Positions 1-10,850 of a DNA stretch of 64,000 bases are shown here, piece after piece. Source of the stretch: Diospyros lotus (Eukaryota > Streptophyta > Magnoliopsida > Ericales > Ebenaceae); the NCBI RefSeq assembly GCF_014633365.1, contig NC_068341.1, forward strand, positions 23,480,339 to 23,544,338, given 5' to 3'. A program made the position numbers and the translations under genes. The notes beneath the pieces were generated by a model, which worked only from the letters and a program-made list of their open reading frames with translations, did no database searches and was not told the DNA's origin. Every line of letters starts with the position of its first letter. Position 1 is the stretch's first letter.

Positions 1-1085
1 ACACTCAAATATGGAAGCACAAGTTTAGTAAAGTTGAACAGAAGTTTAACTTAACAATGGTTTTTCCATGTAACTGGTTGTAACATCCATCCAAAAATGA
101 ACATTTCATCCATGACCCAAGAACAAATGCTGCCAGTCATGCACTAATGGTTGCCACATCAGTGCATTACTTTATGAGCAATGATTTTTAGCAACTCCAT
201 GCTTAATTTGCTAAATATCCAATAAAACTAGCTAATCTATGTTTAATCATGACGCTCAAACTCAATTATCAGACTATCAAATACACCTATGAGAAAAGAG
301 TATTTCCTACTTCAAGTATTACCAACAAATCAATTAGAAACCAACAGACACCAGTTGGATTTGATCATGCATCTAAAATAGTAAAGAGGCATGCCCGAGT
401 AAAACCATCACTTTTCCAAAGCTAAAATGCTATCAACTCTACAACATGGCTCCCACAAGGAACTGCCACAAGCATGCAGCATTTCAATTGGACCTCCAAT
501 GTTGTATTAAACAACTTAGCTCCAACGAGGAAATCCCAAAATTTTCAGTATTCAAGACTTCAATTGGAGTTATCTATTGCTAATTTACAAACAGAAAACA
601 GCTTGATATCCATTCAGTTATAGTACATTGCTCATGTAATCAGAACTGGTCCAGAAATCTCTTCTACGCAACTTGTTTCCTAAAAAACAAATATCGACAC
701 ACCTACATGGAACTTATTCTTCAAATAATTTTGTTGTATCTTCACCAGGCACACATACATTGGTATTGTAGTTAATACCGCGCTGCACTGTCGACCAACT
801 TTGTTTCTGATTTCAACCAACGTCAGTTAAATTAACCTTCAATTCTCGAACATGTTTTTCTCCGCAACACAGTCAATTCAAATCAAAATTGAGGTAAGAC
901 ACTCGCAACAACAACTACGGAAAATGATAACATGCTTCACATTGAACATTCATCCATCCATAATCAAGGAATTGATCACATACTTAACCATGAAGATTGA
1001 AGAAAATGAAGTTACGTACACAATTAAACAAAAACAAAAACACCAGAGAATAATTCAAGCTTGCCATCACTCAACTAACTCTTAC
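1..1085 (-). other. Intron 1 (partial) of the ubinuclein-like gene
   Basis: AT-rich sequence downstream, on the minus strand, of the exon at 1086-1310. It opens with a consensus donor GTAAGAG directly after the last exon base. I found no second exon, so the intron runs off the left edge of the window. No other gene or mobile-element end was recognised in it. Confidence 0.6.
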
Positions 1086-1310
1086 CGGAGCCAAGCGAGG
1101 CTCGAAAACGGGGCGAGAAATGGATGCCGGTGACGGGATGGCGGTGAGTTGATCAGCCTTCCCAGCATCCTTCACCATCTTCTTCCAAGAAACGATTGTG
1201 GTCTCCCCCGGTCTCAGCTCCACCATAAACCTCTGCCGGCCGGCCGCCGTCACGAGCGACGAAGAAGGCCCCGCTGCTTCGCCACCGCGGGGCGCCTGCT
1301 GTTCCACCAT
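1086..1310 (-). CDS. Ubinuclein/HPC2-like protein, first coding exon
   Basis: This is a 75-codon first exon, read from the ATG at 1310 to a phase-0 donor (CCG|GTAAG) at 1085. Residues about 25-46 contain RQRFMVELRPGETTIVSWKK, which I recognise as the conserved N-terminal block of plant ubinuclein-like proteins (HPC2 family, once called wound-responsive family proteins). The exon closes with an FEPRLAP-type segment also seen in those proteins. Ubinucleins are nuclear subunits of the HIRA histone chaperone complex, which deposits histone H3.3; that role is known for the family and not shown here. The exon is much more GC-rich than its surroundings, as expected for a real first exon. The HPC2 domain itself would lie outside the window. 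The start is the first in-frame ATG after a T-rich leader. Confidence 0.75.
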
Positions 1311-1700
1311 CGACGGGAAGAAGATGCAACTAGGGCTTTTTTTTTCCTTTTGCTTTTTTTTTTTTTTTTTTTCTGGGAAAATTGAACCAAACGGTAAACC
1401 AGAGCAAGAAAACGATTTGGGATCTAATTCTGACCAGCCCCAATCCTGAATTTGGTGAAATTTTGTTCAGTGGCCAAACAGATGAAATCCCAAACCCTAA
1501 GTAAAGATCAAAAGAATAAGAAAAAATTCAAACTCATAGTTACATTTTCAACAATCTTAATTTCGCAGGGAATTGCAAAGAAAAATTTTGAGATTGAAAT
1601 GAAACTAGAAAATTTCAGCGAAATGACTGACAAAGGGATACCATACCACATTTGAATTCCCAAACCCCTATTTCTGTGATTTTCTATATCCTACTTTTCT
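1311..1700 (-). promoter_or_regulatory. 5' leader and promoter region of the ubinuclein-like gene
   Basis: Upstream of the ATG on the minus strand lies an A19 run (T19 at 1354-1372 on the plus strand) and then AT-rich sequence. This is consistent with a 5' UTR and proximal promoter. I see no clear TATA box, so the transcription start is unplaced. Confidence 0.4.
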
Positions 1701-2908
1701 TCTTAGTTTTCAATTTCCAATCACTCTTTCTCTTCCTCAAATTCTTATTATATTCTCCACACATATTATTATTTCATAAATTCTGATAATTCATAAAAGA
1801 CATTCAATTAAATATATAAAGACTGTTTTGATTGTCAAATAAGTTTGGTTTCTTGATTTGTGACTTAAGTTTTTTATGGAATATAAAAGTGTTAAAAAAA
1901 ATGTGAGATCTTAATGAATTATAGGCCCACAAGACTTAAAACTTATCTTAATGAACCATTAACTCCACTTGAGTCAAGTAAAAGTAAAGTTTATGTAAAT
2001 TTTGTATACGTATCATAATAATAACTAAATGAATATTTACTACCTCTAATTATTAGAGTAAATTTTTAAAAATATCAATATGAAGAAATAACTTTATACT
2101 TACAAGAAAAATCAATAACTAAGCTATGCTAAAGGGGACTGTGACTAATGTCTAATGGCATATCCCCCGAACCTTATTGAAAATGAAAGTCATCAATTCT
2201 TTTAAAGTCTGCACTTGTGTCCAATTGTGTCTCCAAAGTTTGCACTCTATTATTACCTGTCTCTGGTTTTGCCTATTTCCACCTTTTTTGTTGGCAATCA
2301 GAGATTAGATGGACCACTTTTGTTGGAAGAGTGAGATATCCCACCAAATTGAGAAGTGACCCTAACACTTGAGAATGGCTTAGATCCAATCCCAAACCTT
2401 GAACTTAGTTTGAGTGCTCTTTTTCTAACTATGAAGTGGTGTCATCATGACTCTCAATTTTAGATATTTTCTCTTACATTGATTAAAAACCAAAGTTAAA
2501 AACCCTCGTTAGACAAAAATATATTTATACAAATTCAATAAATGCCAAACTTTATTATTTAAGATCCAATACTTACACTCATGACTCTTTAACTTCTGCA
2601 CTTACAAATAAACCATCATTTTTCTTAGTATTACTATGTATAGTAAAACCTTACTCATAAAGTGACCATTCCCAATTTTCTATAATTGAAATCAATTTTA
2701 CAAAATATTTTATTTGATGTAAGAATAAGAAAACCCTTAATTTAGATAAATTTTTACGATACTATTATCGCATGTTTTTCCCCAGCCAGACATTTCTACC
2801 ATCCAATGTGTGGGATAATCAATCTAGATTGATTTTTAACATTATTTTGGCACATTTCCTATAGAATTAGCAAGAATATCATTAGTAAGGATCATAATTG
2901 AAAGTTCT
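1701..2908. other. AT-rich intergenic sequence, nothing recognised
   Basis: There is no open frame of note, no LTR end and no RNA gene. It separates the ubinuclein-like gene from the first Copia LTR and may hold distal promoter elements. Confidence 0.5.
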
Positions 2909-3577
2909 TGCGGGAGTGTGCACCCAACCCAAGAAAGGGTGAATTTTGAGTGTTTTCAAAAAAAAAAAAAAATTCTCTTATTTTGAAAATCATTGCATAA
3001 AATCTTTTTATAAATGTTTTCATTCATCTTGAAAACTATTGTTGAAAAAGTAAATTAGTAATGATGAATATTTATGATTTCAAGACTAACATATGAAAAG
3101 AAAAACATTTATATTTATGATAGAAAAACAATGTTTGAGTTATGAAATGAAAATGCACAACATGTAAAAGTCGAAAGCTTATAGAAACAAAAAGCAAACA
3201 TCAAGCACAACATTTATAAGGATTCAGTCAAAATGCCTACATCCACTATCTTGACTTCTTATTAAAAATTTAAATAATCTACTAAATGGATAGTTTTTTC
3301 AAGGGATCGATTATAACCATTACATAGCTTTTTAAGGAACAACTGGAATTTCAATTTTTACAAGCTAAATTGAAACCTCGACTTTTAAAGGTTAAGTTGG
3401 AACCTCAACTTTTCAAGATTGAGTTAGAATAGAACTTCTGCTTTTACAGCTTAAGCAATAGCCTATGCTTTTATGGACAATGCAACAACCTTACATACAT
3501 TTTCATGGGATAAATCATAACCCTTACAATCACTTTGTTGAATGTGAAATATGAAATAAAGCTCACAACAAAGGATC

Positions 3578-3803
3578 TGTAACATCCCGCATCGAGCGAT
3601 AGGAAGGATCGGAACAACTTACCTTGATAGGCCTACATGAACTTCCTAGGGGGTCACCCATCCTTGAGCTTCCCTAGCTCAAACACGCTTAACCTCGGAG
3701 TTCCTTGCCTACATTTAGCCCAAAAGGTATCCAACTAGTGTTGTTTCCTTCCTTACTTATCCTCGATATATACTACTCTTTTCTGGGCTCTTGGAGTATT
3801 ACA
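3578..3803 (-). repeat. Cassandra LTR copy 1 with 5S-like segment
   Basis: The 5S-like part lies at about 3640-3705. On the minus strand it includes GGATGGGTGACCCCCTAGG (5S C-box region) and AAGCGTGTTTGAGC (A-box region). These are the internal promoter elements of 5S genes, so polymerase III transcription is possible in principle. Confidence 0.85.
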
Positions 3804-3990
3804 TTCTCTTCCTTTGAGCACATAACATCCTCGTCATGCGACCTTATAACTGGTCCCAAATATCCCCCGTCCAGTGTCCCCGGTCCAGTACCCCCAGCCT
3901 TGGGCTAGTACACGGTCCCCAGTCCAGTATCCCCAGCTTTTGGCTAGTACACGGTCCTAACACATGACTCGGGTCAGCTCTGATACCATT

Positions 3991-4217
3991 TGTAACATCC
4001 CGCATCGAGCGATAGGAAGGACCGGAATAACTTACCCTGATGGGCCTATGCGAACTTCCCAGGAGGGTCATCCATCATTGGATTTCCCCAAGTCAAGCAC
4101 GCTTAACCTTGGAATTCTTTGTCTACATTCAACCCAAAAAGTATCTAGCTAGTATTGTTTCATTCCCTACTTATTCTCGATATATACTACCATCATTTGG
4201 GCTCTTGGGGTATTACA
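3991..4217 (-). repeat. Cassandra LTR copy 2 with 5S-like segment
   Basis: The middle LTR of the array. On the minus strand it holds GTTAAGCGTGCTTGACTTGG and a CTCCTGGGAAGTTCG block (about 4045-4112), close to the 5S A-box and C-box regions. Its left edge abuts the primer-binding site at 3977-3990. Confidence 0.85.
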
Positions 4218-4409
4218 TTCTCCCCCCCTTAAGCACATGACATCCTCGTCATGTGACTTTACAACCGGTCCCAGATCTCCCCCATTTGCATGGCCGATAT
4301 GGGATTCGCCTAAGGTGCCTACACCCACCCCCCTTAGGGACTCAGCGTCCTCGCTGAGGTTTGCCCCACTACCTCTCTCAGAGGCTCAAGGACCGGCTCT
4401 GATACCACC

Positions 4410-4635
4410 TGTAACATCCCGTATCAAGTGATAAAAAGGACCTAAACAACTTACCCTGATAGGCCTACGCAAACTTCCCAAGGAGTCACCCATCCTTGAG
4501 CTTCCCCATCTCAAGCACACTTAACCCCAGAGTTCATTGCCTACATTCATCCCAAAAGGTATCCAGCTAATATTTTTTTCTTCCCTACTTATTCCTGATA
4601 TATACTACCATCATTTGGGCTCTTAAGGTATTACA
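4410..4635 (-). repeat. Cassandra LTR copy 3 with 5S-like segment
   Basis: The outermost LTR on the minus-strand 5' side. It retains TTAAGTGTGCTTGAGATGGG and GGATGGGTGACTCC blocks of 5S type (about 4484-4532). It is followed, minus strand, by the primer-binding site at about 4396-4409. Confidence 0.85.
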
Positions 4636-5140
4636 GGATATCTCTCAAATGATAAGAAATAAAGTTCACAGGGGAATATACAAGAAAAGTGTAAAGAATA
4701 AGAACAAAAACACTCATCTCTTGAAGGTTTATAGTTTTAGAAGATCTTCAAGAAGCATCACTAGGTAGTGGCTTAAGTGTCTCTAGGATATGAGAGGTAA
4801 GATCAATCACTCAAACGATCATATTATCAGCATAATTTGGCTTCCAAAACAATAACCAAATCTCATGCATGTCTTGACCTATTTATAAAAGGTTTGAGTC
4901 TTTAAATTTGATCTTCAATAACCTACATACTCAACTACTCTTTGATTTGACTGATAAGAGTCAAAATATTTTACAAATATACATATGCAAAGGTTAAGCA
5001 TTTTGCACAACATAACTAAACATATTTTTCATTCTATATTAATGAGAGTAATTAAACTGCATTAAATGTATGAAAAAAAGCTCAAACGGTTAAAACTGTG
5101 CGATGTGTAATGGCTATATTTTTTAATTTCAGCAAACAAT

Positions 5141-5963
5141 TACTCGAGTGAAAAATAAGGATACTCAATTAGATTTAGCATTTACTTGAGCGAATTAATT
5201 AAGAAATAATCTATTAGGCATAAGCTTTACTCGACTGCACAAATTTCTTAGTTGATTACTATTTAGAACATAAAGATCTATTCTCTGTTCAAGCAAATTC
5301 ATGCAACTAAGCCACACACTCGATTGCATAATAATACTAGTTAAATCACAAGTTCCTCTAAATCGACTAGAATATATGCCTTAGATGAAGATACTTGATT
5401 GACCATTCATGGTACTCGATTGAGTCAAGTCATTACTCAAGTATTAAATACAAGATAGTCAATTTAACAATGAGATATAGAGACTTGTTTTTTGTTCTGC
5501 ATAAAGTATTCGACTATGGTATAAGTCTACTCGACTAAGAAGTAGGATACTCGATTAAGCATAAACCTTAGTCGATTACCGTCAAAGGCTTGAGAATTGA
5601 CACATTGCAACCTTTCTAATACTCAATTATTAGGTCCTTTTAATTGATTGGAGATCCAAGTACAGGGCCTGGATATTTTGGCTTGTTTTCTCACTCGATT
5701 GGATAATATTTTAATTGATTGAATACATTTTTTAATCACTCAATTTAAGATTTACAGAGAGATATTTGAGAGATCCTCGATTATAGTAAGACCAAACATT
5801 TGTTTAGTTGATTGCTAACATATGGATACTCGAGTGATGGTTTGAAAGTTGGTTGAACGCTAACTTTTGCATTACATTCACTCGATTACTAAAAACATTT
5901 ACTCTAGTAGAATACATATATAGTTGATATATACTCAATTTAATATGGGGGTTTACTCGAATA
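5141..5963. repeat. Cluster of ACTCGAGT/ACTCGATT words in Copia LTR A
   Basis: A short CG-centred word (ACTCGAGT, ACTCGATT, AGTCGATT and CpG-decayed forms such as ACTCAATT) recurs more than 15 times at irregular spacing of about 20-60 bp. The sequence between copies is unrelated. See the findings. Confidence 0.7.
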
Positions 5964-6059
5964 TTGATTTGGTTTTAATTAAAGTTTAATAATTAAAGTT
6001 TTGTTCTATTATTTATCATCATCATTATTATCAAAACATATCTAAACATTAACTCAACA

Positions 6060-6790
6060 ATCTCCCCCTATTTTGATGATGACAAAACTTTAAAATTGGC
6101 CTCAATTCTTCTTTTCCTTTTTGTCATGATCAAAAAGGTTAAGAGGGTAGTTAAAAGCTTATCTCATTTCATCATTTATTCCTTGTGGACTTGGGATTGA
6201 ATATTCTCCCCTTTTTTGAGACACTATTGGAATTTTGAGAGGGATAAAATTGATATTTTGTGTTGAAAGTGATACCACTCGATAAATTATATCACTTGCT
6301 ATTGATAGCATTGTATCACTCAATAATTTGTGTAGAAATATTATGAGAAAATTATTTGCTTCCCCCTATTTTTAAGGTTAATTCTTTTAAGTTTTCTTTC
6401 CTTACAAATATTATCTTTCCATTTGAAAGACTTAGAATAATATAAAGCAAGAGATTTAAAAGAGACAAACATAAATTTCATTAATCAAAAAAGGGTTACA
6501 CAAATTTGGTACAAATATCAAGACTAAATTTTAATTTTCGTCCCTTGGTTCTTTTATAAACTAGGAAACCAACTTAATTATCTCTTTCAGGTTTAAATTG
6601 GTTAGCCATAGGAGGAGCCATAGAAGCAACTTGTTTAGCTTGAGCAGTTGCTTGATTTTCTTCTACTTGGTCCTTAGTGGCTGTTGATTTTTGACATGTG
6701 AACTTTGAAGGTACAATTTTGAATCTTCTTGGCCTAGAGAGGATTTTCTCTACTTTTGTTAGCCTTGCTTCCATTTTTGTCATTCTTCCT
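6060..6790 (-). pseudogene. Copia internal 3' remnant with polypurine tract
   Basis: A minus-strand internal fragment directly upstream of LTR A. It holds a 69-codon open frame at 6574-6783 (MTKMEARLTKVEKILSRPRR at its start, Lys/Arg-rich, a short heptad-like beginning) that I do not recognise. About 500 bp of non-coding sequence follows, then the polypurine tract at 6060-6070. No protease, integrase or reverse transcriptase motif remains. It may be a tail ORF or a piece of gag. Confidence 0.5.
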
Positions 6791-8340
6791 TGTTGAGAAA
6801 TTTGTATTTTGATTTATTGAGAAAATAGTTTTTGAAAAATATATTTTTAGTAAATTTAGTTTATTGATGATTTTTAAAATATTTTATCATTCTCTTAAAT
6901 TGAAGAATGTCATACTCATATATCTCTTAAAAATAGTCGAGTATATTTTGTATTAGTTTAGTATGCTATAAAGCTTGTGAGAAAACCTTTATGAAAAATT
7001 GACTAGCTTTTGATATAATCAATCGAGTATTACTCAATATATTTTAAAAAACAATTGAGTATCTAATCTAAGCATCTTTTTACTCGAGTAAAGATTATTT
7101 TTTTTAATCGACTAATTGATTTTATAAATTTAGTAAATAATTATGTTAGTCGAGTGAAGACTGATTGGTCTCTAGCTAAGTCTCTAATCCTAAAAGCAAT
7201 CGAGTAATTAATGTTGGCACTCGAGTGAAATTTTTTATTAGTCGAGTAATCTTAACATAGTAATTTAGTAAGTAATGCAAGGTCTTTGTGGTTTTTGATT
7301 TAGTCGAGTAATGACTTGGTCATACTAGAGTGAACCCTTCATATAATCGATTACATTATATAACCAATCGAGTAAGCTGCTAGATTAATCGAGTAACTCA
7401 ATATGATAGTCAAGTATTGATTTTTAGATTTCAAAAATTATAGTCGTTACTTAGAAAAAAAAAAGGATCGTTTTTGACCATTTGAACTTTGTCTCTTTAT
7501 TTTTAGAAGTCTGATTATGTCCTCTCATAATAAGATGATAAATATGCTTATACATTATGTGCAAAATGATTATCTTTATAATAGGCATATTTTTCTTACC
7601 TAATTTGACTATTATTAGTCAAATTAAAAGAAGCTATGAGTATGTGTAGGTAACAAGGCAAAATCCAAATCTCAAAAGTTCTATAAAAGGTCTAAGTGTT
7701 GAAAGAAATTGGGTAGCTGATGTCCAAGAAAATGTAGAGCTAATCTAAACCTAGACACAGCAAAAGCCGAATTCATATATGGCTAAAATTCATTGTTTGA
7801 GTGATAATCCTTCATGCTCATCTTCTTTCATTTCAAGTTGTTATTTGGTCAAGTCTTATGAAGATCTTCTCAAACCAGATAAGTAGAAACAAGAGAGTTG
7901 AGTGGTTATTTATTCATATCTTGTAACTCTCTTGTATTCAAGAGAATGTCTACATTCATTGTATTACCTTATATTTTTCTCTTAAAAAATCCTTTCACAA
8001 TTTTGTAAAATTTGTAAAAGGTTACACTTGATCCTTTGAAAGACAGTGTTTTAGTTATGATTAAGCCAAATGTGAAATGCTAATTGTAAAAAAGGTTATT
8101 GCTTAGCTTGTAAAAACAAAGGTTACTGCTTAGCTTGCAAAAATAGATGTTACATCTGCTCCTGTAAAAGTTGGGGTTCCTACGTATCCTATGAAAAGTG
8201 GAGATTTTAGTTGAACCTATAAAAATTATGTATGGATTATAATTGATCCCTAAAAGCTAAAATTACTTAGTGGATCTTTTCAAAATCCTTGGTGTAGTGG
8301 ACTAGGCTTATTAGCTAAACCACTTAAAAAAATGTTGTGT
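6791..8340 (+). mobile_element. Copia LTR B (plus strand), truncated
   Basis: It begins TGTTGAGAAATTTG and shares blocks with LTR A in the opposite orientation: the TCGAGTA word cluster, the TTGACT...AGTCAA block near 7590-7630, the GAAGATCTTCT block near 7860 and the GTAGTGGACTAGGC block near 8293. It stops near 8340, where sequence of the neighbouring Copia-1 LTR starts, so its 3' end is lost. It has no polypurine tract before it and was therefore not generated as the 3' LTR of the 6060-6790 remnant. Confidence 0.6.
6934..7418. repeat. Cluster of TCGAGTA words in Copia LTR B
   Basis: About 12 copies of AGTCGAGTA/AATCGAGTA at irregular spacing. This is the plus-strand counterpart of the cluster in LTR A. 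Confidence 0.65.
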
Positions 8341-8714
8341 TCCGATCAATCGTTTTTGTCCATGCCATAGAGAAGGTTAATGGAAGAGAATGAATTAATT
8401 TGAGCATACAAGAGTTATTCATGAAACGACTCAAAATTTTTCTCACATATACATATATATATATATATAAGTGTTGATAAACTCAAATAAAGCTTATCGC
8501 ATCTTTTCATTAAGCAATATAAGCCAATATAAATATTTACATCACCATTCATTACAACTCAATTTTAAGGGACAATAAAAACCTACACACAACTTAAGCT
8601 CTTTCCTTTCTTGCTGCCCTCAAAATGATCTTTTGGTTGGGAGAGCCTTGTACACATACTAACCCACAAGAATCCTCTCCAATAGACATGCCCACATCCA
8701 TGACTTTTTCCTTA

Positions 8715-8759
8715 CCTGGAATGATGTGAAGCAAATATGAGCCACAAGACCCAGCAAGT
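8715..8759 (-). promoter_or_regulatory. Hairpin plus splice-acceptor-like site, LTR E
   Basis: The minus strand reads CTTGCTGGGTCTTGTGGCTC, then pyrimidine-rich sequence and CATTCCAG|GTAAGG. It lies 294 bp from the LTR 3' end. Confidence 0.6.
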
Positions 8760-9929
8760 GTATATATATACAATAAATGATAGCAATAAGATTCATAAAA
8801 CTGACAAGATCAAAAACGATGAGGCAATAACGAAGAACTCATTTAACATAAGAGAAGTAACAAGAAGAGAAACAATGTGCTTTGCTCACTATTAATTAAC
8901 TCATCGATGAGATATTATATCCCATCGTAAACCCATACAAATTTATTTCACGTCATGCAATCATACCCATGTTATACTTTATAACATTACACACTCTTAT
9001 GCATATGTTTTTCCTCATAACATATATATATATACACAATCTTGCTAATGATCTTTTCTTATGGATTAAGTCCTATTAATCTTACCCCTCTCCCTGGCAG
9101 TACATGCCTAGTCTATCTGGATGTAACCAGCATGGTCCACTAGTAGTACTCCTGCTCCGTGAAGAAGTCCACTTACTGAGCCCAAGTTTGGGATTCGGCC
9201 CTAGTCCGTGCACACAAGCACCCCCACTACTCACTCTGATACCATATTGATTTCCTTTCCAACCATAAACTATGGATCATAGCCGCAACGCAAAATAATA
9301 AGTGCGCTAATGTGTATATATATATATATATCATGCACATGTATCAACTTGAAAACATATAAAATTTCATGCATGGTCTAATGTCCCCAAATGCTCCATG
9401 CAATGCCCACATATGGCATTTTTCATGCATAATAATTTCCCCTCATCATGTATCAATTCATAATAATACTATGCTAATGCCCCAATGCATAAATGATGTA
9501 TCAATTTTCATGCATAAATGTACACTTTTGAATAATTATAAATATTTTATCAATTTTCTCCCATAACCATGCTTTTACCCCTCAAAATGTTCAACCATTA
9601 TTAAGATTAACCCATGGACTACACCCTAGCTATTAATGATAACTAAGGCCATACAAAAGTTAAACAAAAATAATTAGTCGACAACCGGGAGAAACCAAAA
9701 GTACACCAAGATAGTACCAAGATCTTGCACAACACTAGACCTTAATCAAGAAATGCATCATTCCTTAAGAAATATAGGGTGAATCAAAACCCTATTGAGA
9801 TTTTTGAATAAAATACATCAAATCAACAACGTTAAATATCATCTCAATCATAGGAAGAATATCAAACACAAAAAGGATTAACTAGGCAAAGTTTCAAAAA
9901 AATTCCATATTTTGAACAGTAACTTCAAA

Positions 9930-10850
9930 GGTCTATTTTAGGCTCATATCTTAGCTGAATGTTATGAATAATATACTCAAATTGAAGCCTTGGATATCTA
10001 GTTTTTGAAACAACAAATGAATCTAGAATTAGAAATAATTACAAGAAGTTATTTCCCAAAAATCGAAACAAGGTAACTTACTTGGATAGTAAAATTTCTA
10101 GATTTTTAGCAAAGATTAACATGGTTGTTATGGGCTCAAAACGTAACAAAAAACATACAATAATATATGGAAAAGAAGAATAGGATGTCTAGTTTATGAA
10201 AAAAAAAATGGATCTCAAATTAGATATAAGAATAAAAAGTTATACCCCAAAAATCGAAGCATGGACAAATTACATAGAAACAGTAAGTTCTAGATTTTAA
10301 ATAGAGATTAACAGGGCGATTACAAGCTCAAAACTTAACTAAACAATTCATGTGATATATAAAAACAAAGCCTATGAAGTATAGTTTATAGATAAATAAA
10401 AAAATTCAATTTGGATATGAATACAAAAATTTATAGGCTAAAAATCGGAGTAATGGCAGATTACACGGAAACATAAATTCCAAATTTGAGTAGGTATTTC
10501 ATAGGGCACCTATAGGCTTAATACTTATCCAAATAATCCAAGTAATATATCAAAACGAATATTAAGAAGTCTAGTTTGTAACACAATAAATGGATCTTGA
10601 TTTGAATATAAACACAGAAGGTTATAGGCCAAAATCGGAGCAATGATAGATTATACGAAAACAAAAATTCTAGATTCGAGTAGGTATTTCACAAGGCACT
10701 TACAAGCTCAGTACTTAGCCAAATAATCCAAGTAATATATCAAAATGAATCTTAAGAATTCTAGTTTACAACACAACAAATAGATCTCTATTTGGATAGA
10801 AACATAGTAAGTTATAGCCCAAAACGTACAACATGCACAATTTGACAAAA
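9930..10850. repeat. Five tandem modules of about 190 bp in LTR E
   Basis: A block with a TCTAGTTT core followed by GGATCT and AGTTATAG...CCAAAA recurs near 9977, 10168, 10362, 10551 and 10741, a period of about 190 bp. Two related modules occur in LTR S near 34830 and 35026. Copies are diverged. Confidence 0.7.

Larger units (their letters stand above)
3578..4635 (-). mobile_element. Cassandra TRIM retrotransposon, tandem array (LTR-int-LTR-int-LTR)
   Basis: Three LTRs of 226-227 bp are separated by two internal segments of 186 and 192 bp. Each LTR reads TGTAATACY...GATGTTACA on the minus strand and contains a 5S-rRNA-like stretch, the hallmark of Cassandra terminal-repeat retrotransposons in miniature. 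Each internal segment starts with a primer-binding site (TGGTATCAGAGC, matching initiator tRNA-Met). The second ends in a polypurine tract (4218-4232); the first has a decayed one. The array is flanked by GGATC (3573-3577) and GGATA (4636-4640), a 5-bp duplication with one change. The paralogous LTR C keeps the empty site at 24285-24289. There is no coding capacity, as usual for this family. Confidence 0.9.
2909..6059 (-). mobile_element. Copia LTR A (3' LTR, minus strand), interrupted by Cassandra
   Basis: On the minus strand the LTR starts TGTTGAGTTAATG at 6059, directly after a polypurine tract (TAGGGGGAGAT, 6060-6070). It appears to end near 2909. Without the Cassandra insertion it is about 2.1 kb. 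It is a paralogue of LTR B (6791-8340) and LTR C (24232-32220). The TTTGTCATCATCAAAA context before the polypurine tract is typical of plant Copia elements. It carries a cluster of ACTCGAGT/ACTCGATT words (5141-5963). The left end is less certain than the right. Confidence 0.7.

Noticed and set aside
3578..4635. Genuine 5S rRNA genes
   Set aside because: Only part of the 5S sequence is present, diverged, within 226-bp units that have TG...CA ends, primer-binding sites and a target duplication: Cassandra LTRs.
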